Source: Alteromonadaceae bacterium Bs31
GTDB lineage: Bacteria; Pseudomonadota; Gammaproteobacteria; Pseudomonadales; Cellvibrionaceae
Assembly (NCBI GenBank): GCA_900177435.1
Contig: FXAI01000006.1
Span: 225,426-289,425, forward strand
DNA: 64,000 nt
Reading direction: 5' to 3'
Under the pieces are notes generated by a model, which searched no databases, was not told the DNA's origin, and saw nothing but the letters and a program-made list of their open reading frames with translations. The translations under genes and the position numbers were made by a program. This document shows, piece by piece, positions 1 through 7,991 of this stretch (its first letter is position 1; each line of letters opens with the position of its first letter).

Positions 1-439
1 CCGAGGTACTTGCCTCTGCAATAAAAAGATCTTCCAGCAAGTAGTCGAATGTCTCCTTTTTGTGTTGATGCTCTTCTAGCCAGCGCTCGGCGCTAGAGTG
101 TATAAGTTGCGTTTTCGCTGTGTTTACCTGAAAGAATCGCTGTGCAATATTCAAATGCACACGATCCAGGTCAACGCCAATTATTTCCTGTAATGCAAAA
201 AAATGCTCCAATTGCTTAATTACGGCGCCGCCTCCAACACCCAGTATGGCTGCGGATTTTGGTGTATCGCTCTGAAGGAAGGCAGGCAATGTAAATAAGT
301 CCCAAAGGCTGCCTGAAAGTGGCGCATTGGGGTTCCATTGCGTATGGAATACACCATCAGTGTACAGGCGCACTGAAGCCCCCGCTGTCCTCACCTCATA
401 GTGCTTGTGTTTTAACTTTTTCTGCCAGATAACGCTCAC
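1..439 (-). CDS. SAM-dependent methyltransferase / spermidine synthase-like protein, 3' part cut by window edge
   Basis: Reading frame open from a GTG at 439 to the left edge, about 146 codons visible. Around residue 60 there is a glycine-rich nucleotide-binding loop (ILGVGGGAVIKQ) followed about 20 residues later by an acidic strand end (IIGVDLD). Together these form motif I and the ribose-binding Asp of class I methyltransferases, and the spacing resembles the spermidine synthase-like subgroup. The GTG lies 3 bases after the stop of the upstream hydrolase gene, so the two are probably co-transcribed. The C-terminal half is outside the window, so neither the substrate nor full polyamine-synthase motifs can be judged. 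Fold assignment is fairly safe; function is not. Confidence 0.7.
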   Translation of the reverse strand, partial: MSVIWQKKLKHKHYEVRTAGASVRLYTDGVFHTQWNPNAPLSGSLWDLFTLPAFLQSDTPKSAAILGVGGGAVIKQLEHFFALQEIIGVDLDRVHLNIAQRFFQVNTAKTQLIHSSAERWLEEHQHKKETFDYLLEDLFIAEASTS

Positions 440-442
440 GAC

Positions 443-2023
443 TTAGGGCTCACAATAGCTAATAAGATTGTTTGACGGGCCCTCAGTTATCCAGGCAGTC
501 AGCAACTCAAACTGGCAAGAACCATTACCAATAAGGCTGTGCCCGGATTTTGGCACAGTTATTAACATAGGCCTACTTTCTCCCAGTGCTAAGTCCTCAG
601 CCAAGGTTTCAGCCCATGAAGCTGGCGTAACGTGATCCCACTCCCCAGCGAGCATCAGCGTCGCAAGGCTGTCGTTATACTTTTCGTCAATGCCTGCCAG
701 TGCAGAGTTAAAGGGGGGTAGTTTACAAACATCATATCGAGCGTTTACCGAGAGGTAGTCTTGCCATTGAGGGTAGAGGCTTGAGGCTCTGTGCCAAACC
801 TCATTGGACTCTCTCTGGTTATCGTTACATTCACTGGCAAAAAACACCATTGAGCTAAAAGCAGGGTCATAGCTACCATTAACAAAGACCTCTGCAACGT
901 GCTTTAACGCGCCAGGAAAGCCCTGCTGGGCGCTCGTTTGTGAAAACTCTTCCAAGCCTGCGTAAAAATCTGTCAGTAGGTTTTCATCGTAATTCACGAA
1001 GGATAGTAAGGCCTGCATTCTGTGTTCATTCATGTACAGCCGATACTTATTCTCAGCCGTTACCGCGGTGTTCACAGCGCCAAGACCAGCATGCCAGTTA
1101 TCGACACTCAACAATAATGTCTGGTGGTTTTTATCTGAGAGCGCGCGAATTTTACTCAGCACTTTGTTCCACAGTTGGCGAAATTCCCGCGGGTTCTGAT
1201 GGCTGTAACTGGCATAGCGGCTAGCGTGAATAGAGAAGAGTTTTTCCTGTAAGGCTGCCCATTCGCTTTGCCTGCCGGCATGAAAGGGGTAGACCGAGTC
1301 CAGTATTAAAGACGCTATATCTAACTCACTGTCAGCTTTAGAGAGCGAGGCAGCCTCTAAGGCAATTCTAGTACCGTATGAAATGCCCCACAAATGCTTC
1401 TGCTCATAGACTAATTCGGAAAGAATACCTGTTACATCCTTCGCCTGAGCGGCTGCCCTAAAAACACTCACACCGGCTTTGTTGCCAAGCGCCTCTTTTA
1501 ACCAAAGGTCAAATTCCAGCAAACAGTTGTTCAGTACTTTACTGGCTAATTTTGTTTCTTGTTCATAGTTAAGGTTTTGAGACATGAGCTGCAATGAAGC
1601 AGCTTCATAAGCGGGGCATTGCCACTGGGGCGCAGTACCGGGTACCCCTCTTGGGTTAAATATAAGCACGTCAGCATTTAAATCGCTCTCCTCGTAGAGG
1701 TGCATAAGTGCTTGTAGTTGTTCCTGGCTGGTTTGCAGTCCGTTACCTGGCCCACCAGGAATGCGCATGAGCAAGTGCTTAGCCGAAAAACCTGTTTTGG
1801 AAAATACTACTACCGGTAAACGAAAATTGGCTTTCGAGTGAAAGGTATAGCATCGTATATCAATAGCATCGCTCTGTTCCCAGAACTTACAGGTAGCAGG
1901 CTTGAGTTTTTGTGCGTCTGGCGGGAAATCTTTTCTTGTTGATGAAGCTGTTTCGAGTTCCTTGCCACAAGCAGAAACGAAAAGCAGTACAAGCAATAAA
2001 CAAAAATACTGCACCTGCATCAT
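443..2023 (-). CDS. TAP-like alpha/beta hydrolase, predicted lipoprotein (peptidase S33-type)
   Basis: A 526-residue alpha/beta hydrolase of the tripeptidyl-aminopeptidase-like group. It starts with a hydrophobic lipoprotein signal ending in the lipobox VSAC, so the mature protein should be lipid-anchored in the cell envelope. Family marks are an oxyanion-region motif RIPGGPGNG near residue 90, the nucleophile elbow GISYGTR with Ser about 215, Asp about 463 in AGEWDHVTP, and His about 495 in SGHSL. This makes a complete catalytic triad. I start it at the ATG at 2023, which overlaps the TGA of the upstream pseudouridine synthase as ATGA; a TTG six codons earlier is possible but less likely. 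The substrate is probably short peptides or esters, and the sequence does not decide which. Confidence 0.8.
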   Translation of the reverse strand: MMQVQYFCLLLVLLFVSACGKELETASSTRKDFPPDAQKLKPATCKFWEQSDAIDIRCYTFHSKANFRLPVVVFSKTGFSAKHLLMRIPGGPGNGLQTSQEQLQALMHLYEESDLNADVLIFNPRGVPGTAPQWQCPAYEAASLQLMSQNLNYEQETKLASKVLNNCLLEFDLWLKEALGNKAGVSVFRAAAQAKDVTGILSELVYEQKHLWGISYGTRIALEAASLSKADSELDIASLILDSVYPFHAGRQSEWAALQEKLFSIHASRYASYSHQNPREFRQLWNKVLSKIRALSDKNHQTLLLSVDNWHAGLGAVNTAVTAENKYRLYMNEHRMQALLSFVNYDENLLTDFYAGLEEFSQTSAQQGFPGALKHVAEVFVNGSYDPAFSSMVFFASECNDNQRESNEVWHRASSLYPQWQDYLSVNARYDVCKLPPFNSALAGIDEKYNDSLATLMLAGEWDHVTPASWAETLAEDLALGESRPMLITVPKSGHSLIGNGSCQFELLTAWITEGPSNNLISYCEP

Positions 2024-2697
2024 GTCTTTATGTTTGGCCAATTAAGCTCTGTGCTTGCTGAAAGTTTTCTTATCTTGGCGCTTATATCAGAACGGGTGAA
2101 GAATTCCCCCTCTTGGGGCTGTTGCTCGAATTCATAATTGTGCCCATCCAAAGTAAACGCCAGGCTATATGCGTGAAGATAGCACCTGTCTGCAGGTTCT
2201 CCACCATAGCGATCATCACCCAGAATGGGGGCCGATATAGATCGCATCATTACTCTTAGCTGATGAGTTTTACCTGTGTGCGGCTTGAGTATGTATAAGC
2301 GCCTGCCCTCACCAAGCGAGGTACTGGAAAACTGTGTAATGGCTGGGTTAGCTGACGTTCGAGCCAGCATCCAGCAACCGTTTCTGGCGGGTTTCATATC
2401 ACCCTTTATCAGCCCTTGTTTCTTTTTAGGCTTTGCCGTACCAATAGCGAGGTAGATCTTGCTGATCATTTTTTGCTCGAAGAGCTGAGATATCTTGCTG
2501 TTCGCACTTTTACCTTTGGCGAATATCACCAAGCCTGAGGTGCTGGCATCCAGCCTGTGACAAGGATATAGCTGTGTATCGTTAAACTGCGCGCGCACGC
2601 TTTGTGTAAGGCTATCAGCCCCACCGTGGGTAGTTAATTTGACTGGCTTATGAATGAGTATAAATTGATCAGCTTCGGCAATAAGGTCTATTAACAT
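2020..2697 (-). CDS. RluA-family pseudouridine synthase
   Basis: A compact (225-residue) RNA pseudouridine synthase. The catalytic motif HRLDASTSGL is intact, with the nucleophilic Asp about residue 50, and later family blocks such as GKTHQLRVMM and LGDDRYGG are present. There is no N-terminal S4 domain, unlike RluC or RluD. The protein matches the short stand-alone RluA-like enzymes whose RNA target is mostly unassigned. The ATG at 2697 shares one base with the upstream TGA, and the gene's own TGA overlaps the next ATG. Genes from 3050 down to 1 therefore look like one translationally coupled operon. Whether the target is tRNA or rRNA cannot be read from the sequence. Confidence 0.88.
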   Translation of the reverse strand: MLIDLIAEADQFILIHKPVKLTTHGGADSLTQSVRAQFNDTQLYPCHRLDASTSGLVIFAKGKSANSKISQLFEQKMISKIYLAIGTAKPKKKQGLIKGDMKPARNGCWMLARTSANPAITQFSSTSLGEGRRLYILKPHTGKTHQLRVMMRSISAPILGDDRYGGEPADRCYLHAYSLAFTLDGHNYEFEQQPQEGEFFTRSDISAKIRKLSASTELNWPNIKT

Positions 2698-3050
2698 CAA
2701 ATGCTCTCTGGAGAGTCTTGCTCTGGCTCAGGATTATGCTCTAACTCCTCCGTCAAACGATCCGAAAGCTGCTCCAGTTTATCGATGAATTGCTCTGCCA
2801 TATCCTCCCATTTCTTGGACAGGTCATCTGCTTCTTTCTCGATAATCTTAGCTGGCACCTGCTTCTCCAAGTTGAACTTGTCTTGCTCCAAGCTTAGAAC
2901 TTGCTGCTCCAAGGCTGAAATCTGCTCTTTCTGTAGCTCAATATCAGCGCTCAAGCTAAGTAGCTGCTGGTCTTTGCTATGCGCCTGCAAGGCGCAGTAG
3001 CCTGCAAACGTTAGTGAAATCAAGGTGATAAGGGCAAGAAACTTATTCAT
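2697..3050 (-). CDS. small membrane-anchored coiled-coil protein of unknown function
   Basis: 117 residues. An N-terminal hydrophobic segment (about residues 4-20) works as an uncleaved anchor or weak signal. A long heptad-rich region follows (about 25-100) with many Leu, Gln, Glu and Lys, including LEQQVLSLEQDKFNLEKQV, then an acidic, Pro/Glu-rich tail. The layout resembles small periplasmic coiled-coil proteins, but I recognise no named family. It is the first gene of the run that continues into the pseudouridine synthase with a one-base overlap. The ATG at 3050 has only a weak ribosome-binding site. Confidence 0.6.
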   Translation of the reverse strand: MNKFLALITLISLTFAGYCALQAHSKDQQLLSLSADIELQKEQISALEQQVLSLEQDKFNLEKQVPAKIIEKEADDLSKKWEDMAEQFIDKLEQLSDRLTEELEHNPEPEQDSPESI

Positions 3051-3187
3051 GAGGGAAACTGAGGTAATTTATTTGCCGCAATATTGTCATACTTTAGCCG
3101 CTGCGACAAAAACCATACTCAGATGGTGACTATGCTAACGCAGCTCCCTATAATTTTGCCTGACTTTGTACCGGATAGGATTCAGTA

Positions 3188-3736
3188 ATGAAACTAAGCG
3201 CAGCATTCTTACTTATTTGCCTAAGCTCCCTGGCGTTTGCAGGAAAGAATGATATGGACCAGGAGGAAATGGCCAATCAGATTCTCGCCAACTCCAAGGG
3301 CGGGCCTGAGATTAGCCCGTTAAACTGGCTCAACGAAAATTTCCTGGAGCGGCAGCGAAAATCAGTCAATAACTTAACCGCCACTCACTTCGGTCGGCGT
3401 TTACTTGGCGACAAACGCGATATACCTTTACTGCAGCGCATTATAGATGAGGGAGTAATCCCAACGAATAAAACAATGGATCTGCAGGCGCTGGGTGTAG
3501 TACTTGGTGATATTTTTGTTAAAGAAAATAATAACTTATCGTGGGTGATATACAAAGATGACTTGGGCCCAACTCAAGCCGTTTGCGTAGCAGACACGAC
3601 TAACTGCCTGTTTCCCATAACGATGCTTTCTCGGCGAATGGAAGTTGGTTTAAAACCAAGTGTTGAAAGAGTCTATGCTGCTAACCTGGATGAGCTAAAG
3701 CCATTTTTTCCAAAGACTCCCTACTCCACCAAGTAA
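3188..3736 (+). CDS. exported protein of unknown function
   Basis: 182 residues with a clear Sec signal peptide (about residues 1-19, ending LAFAG). The mature part has no transmembrane segment, no repeat and two cysteines (AVCVADTTNCLF) nine residues apart that could form a disulfide. I do not recognise the family. The ATG has AGGA a few bases upstream. It is transcribed away from the coiled-coil gene at 2697-3050, so the 137 bases between them should hold two divergent promoters. A periplasmic location is the only safe inference. Confidence 0.6.
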   Translation: MKLSAAFLLICLSSLAFAGKNDMDQEEMANQILANSKGGPEISPLNWLNENFLERQRKSVNNLTATHFGRRLLGDKRDIPLLQRIIDEGVIPTNKTMDLQALGVVLGDIFVKENNNLSWVIYKDDLGPTQAVCVADTTNCLFPITMLSRRMEVGLKPSVERVYAANLDELKPFFPKTPYSTK

Positions 3737-4123
3737 ACCACTGTTGCTGGTTCGGCATGTCACGATAAGGCGCTTATGCACCGTAATTGCACCAGAAAGT
3801 GCACCAAAGGCTCTCATGTAAAAAGAGCGTTTAAAATTGTATTGTTTTCGTAATAGAACGGGCCTAGAATCGCCAGTGGGAAGTGTGAAATGAGCCTTGT
3901 ATAGGATTAACTCTAGTCTCTTGGAACAACCTTCTCCTTCTAGGAGTGGAAGAGCAAATGATTCTGGATCTAGCTAGCATTAGTCCTACCATGCACTTGG
4001 TAATTTCAATTTACCCAATAAGTTAATCTTGCCCTTGAGGAGTGAAAAGCTTGTCGCTTATCACCTTGATAGAGGTTTAGATTTAGCATCTGTAATACAG
4101 CTAGAAAGGTTTAAAGTAAGACA
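3737..4123 (+). promoter_or_regulatory. 387-base intergenic region, probable long leader of the cold-shock gene
   Basis: No protein gene of normal size fits here. The last 200 bases hold two Shine-Dalgarno-like copies of nearly the same sequence: AGGAGTGGAAGAGC at 3942-3955 and AGGAGTGAAAAGC at 4038-4050. Each stands just before a tiny frame, 22 codons from the ATG at 3958 to 4026 and 9 codons from the TTG at 4051 to 4080. The first AGGA (3942-3945) can pair with TCCT at 3935-3938, and GAAG at 3949-3952 with CTTC at 3931-3934, making a small hairpin that hides the ribosome site. Long structured leaders are typical of cspA-type genes; a thermosensing or leader-peptide role here is inference. 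No promoter could be placed with confidence. Confidence 0.4.
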
Positions 4124-4333
4124 ATGTCAGATAAAATTGATGGAACCGTAAAATGGTTCAACGAAAGTAAAGGTTACGGTTTTATTTCTCGTGAAGGCGG
4201 TGCCGACCTGTTCGTTCACTTTAGTAATATTCAAGGCTCAGGCTTCAAAACGCTGAAAGAAGGCCAGGCCGTGACGTTTACTGAAGGCACAGGCCAGAAA
4301 GGCCCACAAGCAGAGAACGTCGAGCCCGCATAA
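4124..4333 (+). CDS. CspA-family cold-shock protein
   Basis: A 69-residue single cold-shock domain, the usual length for the family. The RNA-binding motifs RNP1 (KGYGFI) and RNP2 (LFVHF) are both intact, with the surface aromatic residues needed to stack on single-stranded RNA or DNA. Such proteins melt mRNA structure and assist transcription antitermination and translation in the cytoplasm. The gene stands alone behind a 387-base leader. Bacteria of this group carry several csp paralogues, so I give no specific letter, and whether this copy is cold-induced cannot be told from the protein. Confidence 0.95.
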   Translation: MSDKIDGTVKWFNESKGYGFISREGGADLFVHFSNIQGSGFKTLKEGQAVTFTEGTGQKGPQAENVEPA

Positions 4334-4412
4334 GCTCGGTGTACCCTGGCAGCTAGCCCTAATCCGGAAGCTGTTCTGCCTCTAAATTTTCCTTGTCGTG
4401 TTGTGTTCCAGC

Positions 4413-4455
4413 AAGCGCGTGAGCGTTTCTTTGAATACGGCACGCTTATCTTTTG
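4413..4455 (+). terminator. possible rho-independent terminator after the cold-shock gene
   Basis: AAGCGCGTG at 4413-4421 can pair with CACGCTT at 4441-4447 with one bulged base, followed by ATCTTTTGTTT. The loop is long and the T run is interrupted, so this is a weak candidate. Its position between the cold-shock gene and the convergent SDR gene is where a terminator would be expected. Confidence 0.3.
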
Positions 4456-4466
4456 TTTAAAGAAAA

Positions 4467-5306
4467 TTACTGGCCCCCTCGTACCAGCACTTTGTCCATC
4501 AGGAAGGCAGGTAGTATCGCTCGTAAGAAGGCCATCAGGTAGGTAGCAAAAGTCACTTTGTATCGATAGCGCGGCCTAGGCGACTCTATGGCATGAATTA
4601 CTTTTTGAACAACCGCTGTGGCTGGCAAGGTAAACGGCGCTGCTGGACCAGGCTTCTTTAAACGTAACAAGGCCTGCTGATATTTTTCCTTATGGCGAGA
4701 TACGCCGAAATCCACTTCTTGCTCCAATGCGCGCAAAGCGTTAGCCCGAAACCTCGAGATGATCGGCCCCGGCTGAATAATACTTACTTTCACACTACTG
4801 CCTTTTAATTCCAGGCGCAGGGTATCTGTCAGCCCTTCCAGTGCAAACTTACTGGCGTTGTAGGCTCCACGTAAGGGCATGGCGACAAAACCCAGTACTG
4901 AACTGTTTTGCACAATGCGTGCGTCTTTTAGCTTCAACATCGCAGGCAGTAGTCCCACGGTGAGCTCATGAGTTCCAAAGAGATTGGTTTCAAACTGCTT
5001 TCTTAAAGTGGCCCGGCTCAGGTCTTCAACAGCTCCGGGTTGACCGTAAGCCCCATTATTGAACAAGGCGTATACCTTCCCGCCGGAGATCGATAATATG
5101 GATCTGATCGCTGCTTGCACGGAAGCACTTTCTGCGAGATCCAGTAAGACTACCTCCTGAATACCTGCATTTTGTAATTTGGCTTTGTCGTTTTCATTTC
5201 GCACTGTAGCTATTACGCAATAGCCTCTGGCTGCAAGGCTTTCAGCAGCACAGAGTCCGATCCCGGAGGAGCATCCGGTTACCACAACGGTCTTTTTCTC
5301 ACTCAT
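4467..5306 (-). CDS. short-chain dehydrogenase/reductase (SDR family)
   Basis: 279 residues of the classical SDR fold. The cofactor loop TGCSSGIG lies at residues 10-17, NNGAYG at about 83-88, and the catalytic set is Ser136, Tyr149 and Lys153 (YNASK), with the standard Ser-x12-Tyr-x3-Lys spacing. The Arg after the second strand (ATVRNE) favours NADP(H). A C-terminal hydrophobic stretch (about 255-272) may touch the membrane. The enzyme should reduce or oxidise a hydroxy/keto substrate that the sequence does not identify. Its ATG shares a base with the TAA of the upstream nuclease gene, so the two are translationally coupled, but a metabolic link is not evident. Confidence 0.88.
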   Translation of the reverse strand: MSEKKTVVVTGCSSGIGLCAAESLAARGYCVIATVRNENDKAKLQNAGIQEVVLLDLAESASVQAAIRSILSISGGKVYALFNNGAYGQPGAVEDLSRATLRKQFETNLFGTHELTVGLLPAMLKLKDARIVQNSSVLGFVAMPLRGAYNASKFALEGLTDTLRLELKGSSVKVSIIQPGPIISRFRANALRALEQEVDFGVSRHKEKYQQALLRLKKPGPAAPFTLPATAVVQKVIHAIESPRPRYRYKVTFATYLMAFLRAILPAFLMDKVLVRGGQ

Positions 5307-6241
5307 TATTTTTTACTCATCAATGCCACTAAAAGGCCTTCCAAATTTGCCACTGCTTTTTTAACCCTCGCGCGACTGATGGTTTGCACGCGCGTTTTAT
5401 AACTCTCGGTATCGTAGTTGCGATCCTGCAGGTAAACGCGTCCAACATAACTGCTTGATTCTGTTATCCACGACTCAAAGTCACTTGTGCCGGCCTTTAT
5501 ATGCTGCGTAAGCGTAAATTCTTGGGGGCTGCGAAACAAACCTGCACCATCGTCCCATAGGGCGTGCAAACTCCGCTCGCACTTAGCGTGTTTTTTTTGA
5601 ATGCAGACGCGGTTGCCTCCTAGATCATGCTCGCATCCATGGTTTATTGCACTTACAGAGTGTAACGGTTGGTGCGCATCGCCTACGAGGTGAACAATAA
5701 AACTGAGTATTACTGCTTGGTTTTCTGTATTGGCCTCTCGCTCAAAGGCTTCGACCAATAGAGGCAAAACCTCGAGTAATTTTCCCGAGTTTGTACAATG
5801 GCGTATAAATGAATGGGTCTCGTGTGAGTAAAAATTATTGTGATAATGCCAGCTTGCAGTGCTTTTAGGTAAGTATGCCTTAAAAAGCTCGGGGGCTAGG
5901 TTTGGCCATAAATCTTTGAGTGGTACTTTCTTTACAAAATCCGGCCATTGCGCCAGATAACATAGCTCCTTGGCGCCCAGGCACTGCCCGTATAACTTTT
6001 TACTTGAGCCTTTTTGGTGCTTATAGAGCAAGCGTGCATACATCATAAATGTATTAGCAGCAGCGGGGTCGTTATGGCGCAGATTGCGGTAGGCATTTAT
6101 AGCGATAATCCCATGCCCCTGAGGAGACCATGCTGTTACGGTGGCGCTAAAACAACATAAACTGACTACGCAACAATAGACCCATGTTTTTAGCTTACAG
6201 ACTTTAACTATTGCCTTTTCTTTCTTTTTTAATAAGCTCAT
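5306..6241 (-). CDS. S1/P1-type zinc-dependent nuclease, exported
   Basis: 311 residues. A hydrophobic signal (about 20-37) precedes Trp38 in TA/WSPQGHG; in S1/P1 nucleases and phospholipase C the N-terminal Trp of the mature enzyme is itself a zinc ligand. Other ligands of the three-zinc site are visible: His43, Asp101 (QWPDF), His184, Asp188 and His194 (HLVGDAHQPLH), and HDLGGN about 205-210. The protein should cleave single-stranded DNA/RNA or 3'-nucleotides in the periplasm or outside the cell. The start overlaps the upstream djlA-like gene by 38 bases, and the n-region before the signal core is unusually long (about 20 residues, Lys-rich). No later in-frame ATG precedes the signal core. 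Confidence 0.9.
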   Translation of the reverse strand: MSLLKKKEKAIVKVCKLKTWVYCCVVSLCCFSATVTAWSPQGHGIIAINAYRNLRHNDPAAANTFMMYARLLYKHQKGSSKKLYGQCLGAKELCYLAQWPDFVKKVPLKDLWPNLAPELFKAYLPKSTASWHYHNNFYSHETHSFIRHCTNSGKLLEVLPLLVEAFEREANTENQAVILSFIVHLVGDAHQPLHSVSAINHGCEHDLGGNRVCIQKKHAKCERSLHALWDDGAGLFRSPQEFTLTQHIKAGTSDFESWITESSSYVGRVYLQDRNYDTESYKTRVQTISRARVKKAVANLEGLLVALMSKK

Positions 6242-7007
6242 AAGCGGTCTGTATTTCCTGTACTCTCTCGGTGGCCATTTTTACCATGTCTTCGGGCACA
6301 CCCCTACCTTGCAACTTGTCCGGGTGATATTCACTCATTAATTTCCTGTAAGCCCTTTTTAACTCAGAATCGCTCACACTCTCGCTCACACCTAGAGCCT
6401 CATAAGCAAGCTTTAACTCATTTTGCTTTGTTTGCCCGCTAAAATTTTCGCTCCCAGAGCGCCGGTAAAAATGACTCTGTGCTTTAACCATCCCAATGAG
6501 ATGGTTAAAGGCAAAGCTAGAATAGCCAAGATATTTTGCCACCTGCTCAAGAATACGCTCTTCTGCAGTATGTAATTCTCCATCCGCAAAGGCCAAGGAA
6601 ATTAGATACACCATCAGTATCTGCTTGAGTTCTCGGTGATTGCCACAGTTCTCTTGAAACTGGGCCAGGCAAAGCTCGACTGAAAAGTCAGCGTGTGTGC
6701 CCTGCTTGAATAATTCTATGGCCTGCTTGCGAGCTTCTGCGCTTAAGGCCATTTTGTCCATTAACTGCTCAGTACCAGATATCTCATCCTCAGAAACCCG
6801 TCCGTCAGCTTTAGCAATGTTCCCCAATAGCGGGAATACCGTTTCGAAAAAACTATGCTCAATTGCCTGACGTTTCTCGGGGCTAATACGATTGTTAAGG
6901 CCAGACACACCTTTATCGAACAGATGCCCTGCAATCCCGCCCAAGATTGCACCCGGCACACCAAAGGCGAGTAAACCGATCACAGCTGCAACTACTTTAC
7001 CTAGCAT
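6204..7007 (-). CDS. djlA: DjlA-like membrane co-chaperone (TerB-like plus J domain)
   Basis: 267 residues in the DjlA order: a glycine-rich hydrophobic N-terminal segment (about 4-28) that in DjlA forms a dimerising membrane anchor, a TerB-like helical domain (about 50-180, with the paired acidic motifs KADGRVSEDE and FADGELHTAEE), and a C-terminal J domain (about 200-267) with the HPD tripeptide at 228-230. J domains stimulate the ATPase of DnaK; DjlA is a type III J-protein tied to envelope stress and capsule control in enterobacteria. It is the first gene of the djlA-nuclease-SDR string, with overlaps at both junctions. Confidence 0.88.
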   Translation of the reverse strand: MLGKVVAAVIGLLAFGVPGAILGGIAGHLFDKGVSGLNNRISPEKRQAIEHSFFETVFPLLGNIAKADGRVSEDEISGTEQLMDKMALSAEARKQAIELFKQGTHADFSVELCLAQFQENCGNHRELKQILMVYLISLAFADGELHTAEERILEQVAKYLGYSSFAFNHLIGMVKAQSHFYRRSGSENFSGQTKQNELKLAYEALGVSESVSDSELKRAYRKLMSEYHPDKLQGRGVPEDMVKMATERVQEIQTAYELIKKERKGNS

Positions 7008-7073
7008 AAATTACCTATAATCTCTGTTTTCGCCAATTATACAGCAGCAAACGTGGTAGGAGAGCAAGAGCTC

Positions 7074-7991
7074 GTGATCCCGGAAAAAGTCGGCAAATGT
7101 ATACGAGATACACTCTGTGAAGCATGTAGTATAAGCGGCGCGAGCATGAAAAAAATGCAGTTCAGCCCTATCTCTGGTGGAGACATCAACCAATGCTACC
7201 GTTTAGACATGGGAATGCAACGCTTCTTCATAAAAGCCAATTGCAGGATGGGTGATGATTTTTTTCAGGCGGAAGCTTTTGGCCTAAAAGAGCTCAGCAA
7301 TACACAAGTTATTACAGTTCCACAGTTTATAGCCCTCGGCAGCCATGAAAGATGGCAATTCATGGCTTTGGAATTCCTTAAGTTCGGCCCTGAGCGCAAT
7401 GAGTTTTCCCTGGGTATGGCGCTAGCAAAGATGCACAATTATAAGCCAGAAAATACGGGGCAATTGCAATATGGACTAAGCTGTGACAATTATATTGGAA
7501 CAAGCGCTCAAGTTAACAAACAAAGCGCTAACTGGTTGGATTTTTGGTTGCAATGCCGACTGCAACCGCAATTTCAAAGCGCTAGCACCAAGAGCTTTTC
7601 CACAGCGCTAGCTCAGCAAGAGGCCCCTTTATTTGCAGCAGTTACAAAAATATTGCAACACCATATACCGGAGCCAAGCCTGGTACATGGTGATCTCTGG
7701 GGAGGCAACAAGGGGTACCTGGAGGAAGGAGTCCCTGTTGTTTTTGATCCAGCGGTTTATTATGGCGACAGAGAAACGGATATTGCTATGAGCGAACTGT
7801 TTGGCGGCTTTGATAACAACTTTTACAAGGGCTATGAAGCTCACAGCCCATTATCTTGTGAATACGCATACCGCAAGCCGATATACAACTTGTATCACCA
7901 GCTAAACCACCTTAACCTTTTTGGCCCTTCTTACCTATCGAGCTGTTTGGCTAGCATAGAGCAGATTGTTTGTAGCGCAGCAGACTATTAA
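7074..7991 (+). CDS. fructosamine-kinase family protein (YniA-like)
   Basis: About 305 residues with the aminoglycoside-phosphotransferase/protein-kinase-like fold. The catalytic loop VHGDLWGGN has its Asp at about residue 207, and the metal-binding block FDPAVYYGDRETDIAM at about 224-239 is very close to E. coli YniA. Members phosphorylate ketosamines formed when sugars glycate amines, so the likely role is repair or removal of glycated molecules in the cytosol. I start at the GTG at 7074, which has AGGAG 11 bases upstream and gives the family's usual N-terminus; a GTG at 7053 is also in frame. Its TAA overlaps the stop of the convergent histidine kinase. Confidence 0.85.
   Translation: MIPEKVGKCIRDTLCEACSISGASMKKMQFSPISGGDINQCYRLDMGMQRFFIKANCRMGDDFFQAEAFGLKELSNTQVITVPQFIALGSHERWQFMALEFLKFGPERNEFSLGMALAKMHNYKPENTGQLQYGLSCDNYIGTSAQVNKQSANWLDFWLQCRLQPQFQSASTKSFSTALAQQEAPLFAAVTKILQHHIPEPSLVHGDLWGGNKGYLEEGVPVVFDPAVYYGDRETDIAMSELFGGFDNNFYKGYEAHSPLSCEYAYRKPIYNLYHQLNHLNLFGPSYLSSCLASIEQIVCSAADY

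Noticed and set aside
940..1224. 94-residue plus-strand frame inside the TAP-like hydrolase gene
   Set aside because: Antisense shadow of a well-supported gene; low-complexity composition and no ribosome site.
7500..7620. Repeated AGCGCTA words in the fructosamine-kinase-like gene
   Set aside because: They occur in coding sequence at Ser-Ala codons and similar words appear in other genes of the window, so a genome-wide word bias is more likely than a binding-site cluster.
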